In this document: in pieces, positions 10,001 through 16,483 of the stretch | Layout: each line of letters starts with the position of its first letter | Numbering within the stretch: position 1 is the stretch's first letter | DNA from: JBBIII01 sp037446575 | GTDB lineage: Bacteria; Bacteroidota; Ignavibacteria; UBA10030 | Length of the DNA: 40,521 nt | Assembly: GCA_037446575.1 (NCBI GenBank) | Contig: JBBIII010000015.1 | Location: 1 to 40,521, forward strand | Reading direction: 5' to 3' | Made by a program: the position numbers and the translations under genes | The notes under the pieces: generated by a model | The model's database searches: none | What the model was told of the DNA's origin: nothing | The model's input: the letters and a program-made list of their open reading frames with translations, nothing else

Positions 10001-10610
10001 AACAAACCAAAAGGTTAACTTTGCTTTTCGAGAGCGAGACACTAGAGGAGGTCCCGGCAGATTTACCTGTGACCAACGTGGTTCAACTCCGGATATGATT
10101 ATATTCTTGACCGAAGATACTACAGTAGCAAGTTGGCAGCTAAGGTTATCAACAACTTTAACGGCTGTAGATTCACTATTGCCAGATGCTGGCGACACTC
10201 TGAATATCTTTATCAATCGTCCATTTCTATCAAATGATACTTTTGAGTTCACAATGTTGCCTGCAGGCACAGATAAAGAATTAGCAAAAAAGGAGATGGA
10301 TAAAATAAAGGTAGTTCCCAATCCTTATATTGTTACAAATCCTTGGGAACCTAGAAGCACATACAGTAGCGGTCGCGGCGATAGGATACTGCACTTTACT
10401 CACCTACCGGCAAATGCTGTAATAAGCATTTTCACAATCAACGGACAACTTGTTAATACCCTCTATCATAACTCACCTATTAATGATGGGACCGTGGTTT
10501 GGAATATGTTATCTAAAGACAACTTAGATATATCATACGGTGTCTACATCTATCATGTTAAAGCCGAGGGCATTGGTGAAAAAATCGGCAAATTCTTGGT
10601 GCTTAAATAG
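7059..10610 (+). CDS. Large secreted protein with fibronectin III domain, Ca-binding-like loops and T9SS sorting domain
   Basis: The 1183-residue product has a clear signal peptide (1-24, ending SNAQ). Residues about 330-500 contain three Asp/Asn-rich loops (DGIDNDNDGKNG, DDNLNGIIDENRG and DDGIDNNGNWN) reminiscent of EF-hand or thrombospondin-3 calcium-binding turns. A fibronectin type III domain begins near residue 640 (PDIPKVTAVAGSNRVTLFWD, then GYKIYRSTDP and TYYYAVTSYD). The last 100 residues are a T9SS type A sorting domain (KVVPNPYIV, IFTINGQLV, YGVYIYHVKA, KIGKFLVLK). An AGGAG site 8 nt before the ATG supports the start. The 22-nt gap from the TonB receptor and 12-nt gap to the PorV-like gene indicate co-transcription. 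It is probably a surface-exposed partner or lid of the receptor, but no enzymatic domain is visible and its function is unknown. Confidence 0.82.
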   Translation: MKKILYLTIAMLTMAFIFSSLSNAQMARLYGTDDEYKMGVHDGNNFRTSFFNDGTWGGRRERTDHYPGEWPINSGHLYLLDGNPFVISEVNDNYNPITKQFLKTRGTLRRIQATVKSADIQSSTGDKGPDQTTGKWWTFLPLPGFTNPQNNKIAMAKGGRQWFAPADLGSWPSYWPDIADPTEPVYSADGWAGDWNGYFGRNKFNADQESYFVSDDYQKQEFPGFRCDTNDVSRGGIGIRMYTRGFQWSKGLVQDAVFVVMDLKNIGTYLHNKVVFGYKIGNNVGDTRQGSEGGDGGSYNVEHNLAWTWDEDGIGHSTWGTTYGAYTGIFGGCFLESPGNPFDGIDNDNDGKNGAGPIIDLAMFQKRTLTSGEQIVLIDYDTPTFTRIVTTLADTLTKLGKNSTDTLEVKFGSRIFKYTVGDTLSEIGDNLFDDNLNGIIDENRGFTRNLVTNYLYIGHKYIDYKTGLGLTNLLIDERRDDGIDNNGNWNILKDDVGFDGLGPNDRGYPGPDAGEGDGKPSPGERNFDKTDINESDMIGLTSFNLYPWGNDYSQFDDEKMWQIFTPGSFITSPVGNVELSFGSGYFPLPPRVTERFSMGLITAEAGTTGRDTVQLFRSKYNVAKAYELNYNFAKAPDIPKVTAVAGSNRVTLFWDSGAEESIDEMSNSPGGKDFEGYKIYRSTDPNWLDCEPITDGYGRVAFRKPLAQFDLKNDIKGFMPVDYFGVKFFLGDDTGLKHTWVDSTAKNGTTYYYAVTSYDHGDPIALIDPSECTKFVAVQQSGEVLKGDNVVIVRPEAPTAGYIPPQIKDSRFISGPNNTTTGLLDYKVMMPDFIKGNNKYQITFKDAKVQSAIETGDSTLVTQSFTLTNLTSNEVLLLDHPAKPSGIDGFPITEGFQLSLDKNPPELRLDTIKSAWNRVGIMKFDFRNYRLTEPPLPRTKLEPTDYKIIFGPVGIDTSKRYRRGTSWLPKIAVNFKIINQLTNQKVNFAFRERDTRGGPGRFTCDQRGSTPDMIIFLTEDTTVASWQLRLSTTLTAVDSLLPDAGDTLNIFINRPFLSNDTFEFTMLPAGTDKELAKKEMDKIKVVPNPYIVTNPWEPRSTYSSGRGDRILHFTHLPANAVISIFTINGQLVNTLYHNSPINDGTVVWNMLSKDNLDISYGVYIYHVKAEGIGEKIGKFLVLK

Positions 10611-10614
10611 GAGG
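10609..10614 (+). promoter_or_regulatory. Strong Shine-Dalgarno (AGGAGG) for the PorV-like gene
   Basis: A full AGGAGG sits 8 nt before the ATG at 10623 and overlaps the stop codon of the preceding gene. It favours the upstream ATG, although the signal peptide proper begins at the in-frame ATG at 10692, which has no comparable site. Confidence 0.7.
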
Positions 10615-10622
10615 AAACGTAT

Positions 10623-11714
10623 ATGAATGCAAATTATATTTTATGTATGTTAATCCCAAAATCGTTTCATTCATTAATTGGAATAACGAAAATGAAAAAA
10701 AACATATTAATAATTATTGGAATTGTTTGCTTGTGCATCTCTAACCTAAACGCACAAGGCGGAGTAACAAAAGTTGGCACTACAGCCGCAAAATTTTTGT
10801 CTATAGATGTAGGACCTAGAGCTAATGCGATGGGAAGCGCTTACGTTTCACTTGCCAATGATGTAAGCGCTATGTATTGGAATCCTGCCGGTATTACTCA
10901 AAGCACCGGTTTTAGCGCATCATTCACTAATGCAAAATGGATTGCAGATATTTCCTTCAATTATGCGGGAGCTGTTTTGCAAGTCGGTGATTTTGGAACG
11001 CTTGGACTTAATGCCACATTTGTTACAATGGATCCTATTGAAAGAACAACAACTGATTTCCCTGAGGGCACTGGAGAATTAGTTGATGCGGGGAGTTACG
11101 CATTCGGCTTAACTTATGCGCGTAAGCTAACAGATCTATTTTCAATCGGATTTAATGTCAAATTCATAAACGAAAAGCTATACCAAAGCAATGCCTATGG
11201 ATTTGCACTTGACGTCGGAACAATTTTTGACACGCAATTAGAAGGAATAAAACTTGGGATGAGCATTTCTAACTACGGAACAAAAATGAAACTAAGCGGT
11301 CAATCATTCTTAGTCCAGCACGATACATATCCCGCTGTTAGCGGAAACAATGAAATAATCAACGCAGAACTATCAACCGATCCTTTTGATTTGCCGTTAA
11401 CATTTCGCTTAGGAATTTCTATGGATATTTTAAAAGGATGGGCAAACAGCAACTTAACAGTTTCGGTCGATGCTTTACATCCAAGCGATGACGTCGAATA
11501 TATGAACGTTGGCGCCGAGTACGTCTTTGATAATCTGATTGCTTTGAGAATCGGATACAAGGGGCTATTCGCAAAAGACTTGGAACAAGGTCTTAACTAC
11601 GGCGTTGGTATTATGTATGGAATCGGCGGTACCAACCTACAGGTTGATTACTCTTATATTTCATTCGGTATGTTGAAAAACGTACATATGTTCAGTGTAG
11701 GTTTCGGATTATAG
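10623..11714 (+). CDS. PorV/PorQ (UPF0164) family outer-membrane barrel protein
   Basis: The mature part opens with KVGTTAAKFLSIDVGPRANAMG and then AMYWNPAGI, the signature of the PorV/PorQ/UPF0164 family of FadL-like 14-strand barrels. It ends in a typical barrel terminus (MFSVGFGL). PorV of Porphyromonas shuttles T9SS cargo from the translocon to the attachment complex; many Ignavibacteria-type genomes carry several paralogues beside T9SS cargo genes. Here it follows a T9SS-tagged protein by 12 nt, suggesting a dedicated carrier. The start is ambiguous: 10623 has an excellent ribosome-binding site but gives 23 extra residues containing their own hydrophobic patch, whereas the ATG at 10692 gives a normal signal peptide (MKKNILIIIGIVCL, cleavage near LNAQ). 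Family confidence is high; a role in T9SS rather than in small-molecule transport is inferred. Confidence 0.88.
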   Translation: MNANYILCMLIPKSFHSLIGITKMKKNILIIIGIVCLCISNLNAQGGVTKVGTTAAKFLSIDVGPRANAMGSAYVSLANDVSAMYWNPAGITQSTGFSASFTNAKWIADISFNYAGAVLQVGDFGTLGLNATFVTMDPIERTTTDFPEGTGELVDAGSYAFGLTYARKLTDLFSIGFNVKFINEKLYQSNAYGFALDVGTIFDTQLEGIKLGMSISNYGTKMKLSGQSFLVQHDTYPAVSGNNEIINAELSTDPFDLPLTFRLGISMDILKGWANSNLTVSVDALHPSDDVEYMNVGAEYVFDNLIALRIGYKGLFAKDLEQGLNYGVGIMYGIGGTNLQVDYSYISFGMLKNVHMFSVGFGL

Positions 11715-11730
11715 AAAGTTCATTATTTCA

Positions 11731-11771
11731 AAAATGGGATGGATTGAATAAAAAACAATCCATTCCATTTT
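11731..11771. terminator. Bidirectional rho-independent terminator between convergent genes
   Basis: A 16-bp stem with one G-U wobble: AAAATGGGATGGATTG (11731-11746) pairs with CAATCCATTCCATTTT (11756-11771) around a 9-nt A-rich loop. It lies 16 nt after the PorV-like stop and between convergent genes. On the minus strand the stem is closed by a run of five T, on the plus strand by four, so it can stop transcription both ways. The rest of the spacer to 11860 shows nothing notable. Confidence 0.8.
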
Positions 11772-11860
11772 GATAAAACACCAAATAATTATCCCCCCGT
11801 TAATTCATCAGTGTCACCAATATAAATCAGCTCTCTAAAATATTTTTACCGATATGTCTA

Positions 11861-13060
11861 TTACCTTACGGTATCTTTTTTTTCTATTATAAATGCAGCA
11901 TCTATTTCAAATAATAATTCATCTCGGCAAATATCTGCGCTTAGGTTCACAGAGGAGATATCAGAAATCCCAAGCTCCTCGATTACTTTCTGAAATGTTG
12001 AATATTCTTGCCCCCGTTTTAAAAATATCGTCGCCTCGCAAATATCTTTAAGTGTTGCATTCTCGACAGCGATTAGTAAAGATATTACATTAAAAGTATT
12101 CCGAATTTGAGATTCTAAATCGCCAATAAAAACGCTTTTACCTTTTTCGTCTATAGACGCAGTGCCAGATACTAAAATCAATTTACTGTTGGGCTCTTCA
12201 ATTACCATAGCGCGGGAGAATGCAGAACCGTACCGAAAAGGGGAACGCTGTTTAACTCCATATATCGGTCTAATTTTTATTGAATTGTTAGAATTCTTTT
12301 TTACTGCAAACACATCCATAGTAGAGGGCAAACCAGATGGATTATTACCCTCTATACCTGTGCTTGCCGGAAGATATATTTCTTCGGCTTTTTCGGAACC
12401 AATGCTTGTAAGAAAACCGTACTCAGAATAACAAGTATTTCTAACTTCGTTAAATTCATGATACCAATCCAAAATATCTGATAAATAAATCCACGTACGA
12501 ACAACATCTTTATAAGAAGCGTTTTCCGATTTCAAAATTCTTTCGGCATTTTGAAACATTGCTTTTGATTTTGTCTTTCTATCTGCAGGCGTCTTGTTGC
12601 TTAGTTGTCCGCTATTAATATCTTGAAGCATATAAAAACTAGAACCATTAACATTCCAAACGCGCCCTTTTGGGACTCCATTATCTAATATTGTGCGCAC
12701 CGTAGTTTCTCTATTGTTCTTAATTGCTCTGATCTGAACACCCGCAAATTTGCTTCCTGAACAAGACTCCCCTTCTATATAGGTTAGAGGAGTGTTAGTG
12801 TCAATATTTCTACTACGAAATGCTCTTCTACGCGCTTCAATTACTTGATTGTATAAATCAATACTACCAAAACACCTTTCATGTATAATTTGACTCGAAG
12901 AAGAATTTAATAGCTCACTTATTCTATCATAGATTAATTCAATAGTATCTTCAACGGTAGTTACGTTATTTATGACTGAAGCGCAAATAAATTTTTGATT
13001 TTGTATTGATGTTACAAAAAGCTTATAATTGTTCAACCTTTCAATAACTCTTTCAATCAT
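11861..13060 (-). CDS. Rid-superfamily protein resembling FkbO/XanB2-type chorismatase
   Basis: The 399-residue protein has no signal peptide and is probably cytoplasmic. Two YjgF/RidA-like halves are visible at about residues 133-225 (VVRTWIYLSDI, EFNEVRN) and 275-392. The C-terminal half carries a string of motifs that I recognise from XanB2/FkbO chorismatases: PASTGIEG (231-238), GSAFSRAM (278-285), LVSGTAS (296-302) and ADICRDELLFEID (375-387). Those enzymes hydrolyse chorismate to hydroxybenzoates or dihydroxy-cyclohexadiene carboxylates. Length also fits (about 330-400 residues). Ribosome-binding site AAAGG lies 6 nt before the ATG. The gene is last in a four-gene unit, 20 nt after the PD40/CxxCH lipoprotein. 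No biosynthetic genes that would use hydroxybenzoate are nearby, so chorismate as substrate is unproven; a generic Rid-family enamine/imine hydrolase is the alternative. Confidence 0.65.
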   Translation of the reverse strand: MIERVIERLNNYKLFVTSIQNQKFICASVINNVTTVEDTIELIYDRISELLNSSSSQIIHERCFGSIDLYNQVIEARRRAFRSRNIDTNTPLTYIEGESCSGSKFAGVQIRAIKNNRETTVRTILDNGVPKGRVWNVNGSSFYMLQDINSGQLSNKTPADRKTKSKAMFQNAERILKSENASYKDVVRTWIYLSDILDWYHEFNEVRNTCYSEYGFLTSIGSEKAEEIYLPASTGIEGNNPSGLPSTMDVFAVKKNSNNSIKIRPIYGVKQRSPFRYGSAFSRAMVIEEPNSKLILVSGTASIDEKGKSVFIGDLESQIRNTFNVISLLIAVENATLKDICEATIFLKRGQEYSTFQKVIEELGISDISSVNLSADICRDELLFEIDAAFIIEKKDTVR

Positions 13061-13080
13061 TCTTTTCCTTTGTGCTAGTT

Positions 13081-14628
13081 CTATTTTCTACTATCCATAT
13101 TTAATAAGACCATAGGGTCGAGTTTCGCTTTAATTGTTTCTGTAGTTGAAAGAGCCGCTTTTGCTAATACTTGCGGATTTATCGTAATACGTTCTTTAGT
13201 AAATTCAGGAACGTTGTATATTTCTAAATATGTATCATAAAATGAAGGATCTTTTTGCGGCAGAATAAACTGCTTAGTTACATTTCCTAAAGAATCAATA
13301 CTGCTAAAATACAGTCTTGTAAATAATCCATCCTCACGTTTACTGGCGAAGACAAACCAGCGCCCATTACTCGACCATGAATGAAATGAATCAACTTTAT
13401 CGCTGTTCACTTCTAATTTTTTCCACTTATTTGTTTTTAAATCTAATAAATATAGATCGGCGCTTTGAATATAGCTTGGAAATTGGCTGTACTCTGCCGC
13501 CGTGAACATCAGAAAACGCCCATCGGGTGAAACCCGCGGCTCAGTTATACTTAATCCTAATTTTGCTGATTGTATTACAACCTCAACCTTACCCCAAGTT
13601 CTATTTATTGGATCGTAAGTAATGCGCATCAAGTCATATTTTATTTCATCATACGCAAGCTCCCCTTGCTTTTTTAGATTTTCAAATTCTTCTATTTTAG
13701 GCGCGCTACAAAAGTATAAAGTTTTACCATCTGGCGACCATTCTGGCCATATCTCAAGTCGGCCTGGACTGGAAATTTGCGGGGCTGTTACGATCGTGTT
13801 CATGTGAATATCATAAACGACTATATCTGAATATTGGTCTAACACATCTCGGCATTCACCCACCTGATGAAAGAACAAAATCAATTTGCTTACAGAAAAT
13901 GCTATTAAATCTCCACTAGGATGCCACGCGGGATACGCAACAGGTCCGTTGAACTTAGTTTTTGTATCAATTTTCTGAACCTTCTCGTCTGTAACTAATA
14001 ACATAGAAGTAGTTACACCTCCACGCATATGAAGAAGCCAGCGATCTACTCCATTCTTCCAAAAATTATGGCAGTTAACACAATTTTCTTCAGCAAGCCG
14101 ATTATGATATACCGTATGTTCGTCAAAGCTTCCTAAATGACGCTGAAAAATTCCCATATTTTTATAGATGTTAAACAACGGCTTAAATCTTCGATAAACT
14201 ATATAACTATCAATAGGGTCGTTTGCTATTTGATTAACAATCGATTTATATCGAGTCCAACGTCCATCCTGACTTTTTACAAAAACATCAATTATTAATT
14301 CTGCGCCAATATTTTCTTTTAACAAACTCTCCCATTTCCCTTGTGGAATTTGAATAATACCTGACTTGCTATTTACTTTTATTTCATCCCCACGTTTTGA
14401 TTTGATACAAACAAAAAATTCTTCTCCAGATTCCTTAACACGAAAATTCATAGGGGCAATGTTATATGGAATTACTATACCGGAATAATCAGGTACTATT
14501 GATGCGCTTCGATCGGCTGAGAGGATATCTGTTCTATTTTCTGGTGAAATTGAACAGCCAAAAAATAAAATCACTAACCATACAAGCAATGGAAATAATT
14601 TTTTTCTGGATAGACTACTGATATCCAT
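13081..14628 (-). CDS. PD40/TolB-like beta-propeller lipoprotein with a CxxCH haem-binding motif
   Basis: The 515-residue product has a lipoprotein signal (FFGC, acylated Cys25). A single c-type haem motif is at C183-VN-C186-H187. PD40/WD40-like blades follow: AYPAWHPSGDLIAFS (231-245), IWPEWSPDGKTLYFC (293-307), EPRVSPDGRFLMFT (363-376) and FHSWSSNGRWFVFAS (415-429). The spacing of SPDG turns is that of TolB-type propellers. Related PD40 proteins with a CxxCH box occur in Bacteroidetes next to DUF6057 genes, as here. It would sit in the periplasm or on the outer membrane. Whether haem is really attached is not known; electron transfer or ligand sensing are both possible. Its ATG lies inside the end of the DUF6057 gene (14-nt overlap), so the two are translationally coupled. 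Architecture is sure, function is not. Confidence 0.8.
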   Translation of the reverse strand: MDISSLSRKKLFPLLVWLVILFFGCSISPENRTDILSADRSASIVPDYSGIVIPYNIAPMNFRVKESGEEFFVCIKSKRGDEIKVNSKSGIIQIPQGKWESLLKENIGAELIIDVFVKSQDGRWTRYKSIVNQIANDPIDSYIVYRRFKPLFNIYKNMGIFQRHLGSFDEHTVYHNRLAEENCVNCHNFWKNGVDRWLLHMRGGVTTSMLLVTDEKVQKIDTKTKFNGPVAYPAWHPSGDLIAFSVSKLILFFHQVGECRDVLDQYSDIVVYDIHMNTIVTAPQISSPGRLEIWPEWSPDGKTLYFCSAPKIEEFENLKKQGELAYDEIKYDLMRITYDPINRTWGKVEVVIQSAKLGLSITEPRVSPDGRFLMFTAAEYSQFPSYIQSADLYLLDLKTNKWKKLEVNSDKVDSFHSWSSNGRWFVFASKREDGLFTRLYFSSIDSLGNVTKQFILPQKDPSFYDTYLEIYNVPEFTKERITINPQVLAKAALSTTETIKAKLDPMVLLNMDSRK

Positions 14629-16480
14629 GTTGAACCTCCGATTGGAGCGTGGATCTGCCTATATACATAAAATAATACCAATATGTATCGCCAAATTGTG
14701 ACTGCAATTCCGGTTTTGCATTATTCAGATTTTGTTGGCGATTTTGAAGTATCTGTTGAAATTTGATAAAGCGATTATAAATATACGGTTGAATATATTT
14801 TTTCAACTCGTTATAACTAATACTTACATCTATTACTCCCATAATGAGCAATGCCTCTTGAACATGAATTGGAAGATGAGTATAGTTTAATTCATAAAAT
14901 CTTGGAATGTTTGCCGCAATTCCCTTCAAATTGCCATTCATCAGATGAGAAACAATTAAAAATTCAAAAGCCAATTTGTTTTTTGGATTTTTTTCCAGTA
15001 ATAATTCCATTTTTTTCATAAACGATTTTTCCAGTAATACCGCATCCTCTACAGGCATACACGATAAGATGTGCTTATTTGAACTATCGCGCGTAAGTTC
15101 ATTCGGGTTTTGATTAAGCCAGAGTAGCTCTTCGGCATTTTTTTTCTGGAAAGGAATTTTCTTCAGATTCAAAAAAAACCGTTTAGCCGCTTCATAATCG
15201 CCTTTCAATAAATAAACCATTCCAAGACGTTTTAAAATCCATGGAGTATAACCTCTTAATTCAAATGCTTCGTGCGCCCAATGAAGCGATTCATTTATCA
15301 TGCCTAGATTCCAATATATCTCGCTTGTTTGTTCGGGCCATGTGGCGCTCCATTCATAATTCATTATCAATCCTTTTACTCCAAAAGCTTGATAATATGA
15401 AAATGCTTTATTAAGCAACTCGCCAGTTTTAAAAAGTGCAAAATTAGCTTGGCTCAACATCAAAGGATTTACATAAGAATATTCGTTAACTAACTTAAGC
15501 GTTTCCTTCCAATTGTTTTCTTTCGAATATCTATTTACTAGCAAATTTATCTTTATGACTTTATCGTGAGTTTTCTGTGCTATAAAAAATGTTCCACTAA
15601 ATATAAAAATTGTTCCCCCTATCCAAGCAAGATAATAAACATACTTACCGCCTTTCAGCTTTTTTGCTAGTTTATTATTTAGGTTTTGTACTCTATTTAA
15701 TCTTGCCAGATAAATAAACATAAGCGCTAAAGTGTAAAAAACAACAATTGAATATGTTACAAATCTGAGCTTTGCGAAATATTCAAAAATGGAATTGTGC
15801 AGATAAGAGTACTCAACTGTAACTAAAAATACTTGCATCGACGCTATATACGGCATTACAAACGCAACTATTACAATTAATAATCCGGTTATATATTTTT
15901 TTCTGATAAGCAGTTCAGTTAAACTGCATAAAAGTGCAAACAATAGAAATGCGCCCCCTGTCAGCCAGAACAATATGATCGACGCCACTATAATTAAAAC
16001 AAGCCGAATTGCAAGCGAATTAGGAGCTGTTCTTATTATTAAATTCAAAAAAAGCAGGTTAACAATAAGAGCTACAATAATACTTAATCGAAAATCATAT
16101 TGACTATATAAAACTAACAGCAATCCGGCTGGAATAATATGTATGGTATGAATTGAATTAACTCCGGTAAGCGTTTGCATCCATGTTCGTGTCAATAACG
16201 CAACTAACCATAAACAGATAGCAATTATTATTGCAGCATAGAAATCGGAAAACCATAATAGCATTAAAAGCGCCGAAAGCCAATCAACCAATCCGCCAGG
16301 CATTGATAAAAATTCGAGAAAGAATTTCTTATCCATCAAAAAATTAGACGGCTGTAATTCTAAAATAAGAGTTGGATGAATTTGAAAAGTCAAAAACAAA
16401 ATCGAAGTAATTAATAAAATTCCTTCTTGTATCCAAACGCCAGCTTTTTTAATGCTAAGTTTTTCTTTTGACTCAGGCAT
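14615..16480 (-). CDS. DUF6057 family polytopic membrane protein with TPR-like C-terminal half
   Basis: The 621-residue protein has about ten hydrophobic segments in its first 310 residues (for example ILLITSILFLTFQI near 20, LSIIVALIVNLLFLNLII near 130-145, LVLIIVASIILFWL near 160, VYYLAWIGGTIFIFSGTFF near 295). A soluble helical half follows, with TPR-like pairs such as YWNLGMINESLHWAHEAFELRG and LLKGDYEAAKRFFL around residues 385-440. This is the layout of DUF6057, a Bacteroidetes-type family of unknown function commonly next to PD40/CxxCH proteins. The gene begins 3 nt after the CotH gene and its 3' end overlaps the propeller lipoprotein, so all should be made together. The soluble half is probably periplasmic, judging by its lipoprotein partner. 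The family call is from recognition of the fold plan and context. Confidence 0.75.
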   Translation of the reverse strand: MPESKEKLSIKKAGVWIQEGILLITSILFLTFQIHPTLILELQPSNFLMDKKFFLEFLSMPGGLVDWLSALLMLLWFSDFYAAIIIAICLWLVALLTRTWMQTLTGVNSIHTIHIIPAGLLLVLYSQYDFRLSIIVALIVNLLFLNLIIRTAPNSLAIRLVLIIVASIILFWLTGGAFLLFALLCSLTELLIRKKYITGLLIVIVAFVMPYIASMQVFLVTVEYSYLHNSIFEYFAKLRFVTYSIVVFYTLALMFIYLARLNRVQNLNNKLAKKLKGGKYVYYLAWIGGTIFIFSGTFFIAQKTHDKVIKINLLVNRYSKENNWKETLKLVNEYSYVNPLMLSQANFALFKTGELLNKAFSYYQAFGVKGLIMNYEWSATWPEQTSEIYWNLGMINESLHWAHEAFELRGYTPWILKRLGMVYLLKGDYEAAKRFFLNLKKIPFQKKNAEELLWLNQNPNELTRDSSNKHILSCMPVEDAVLLEKSFMKKMELLLEKNPKNKLAFEFLIVSHLMNGNLKGIAANIPRFYELNYTHLPIHVQEALLIMGVIDVSISYNELKKYIQPYIYNRFIKFQQILQNRQQNLNNAKPELQSQFGDTYWYYFMYIGRSTLQSEVQHGYQ

Positions 16481-16483
16481 ACT

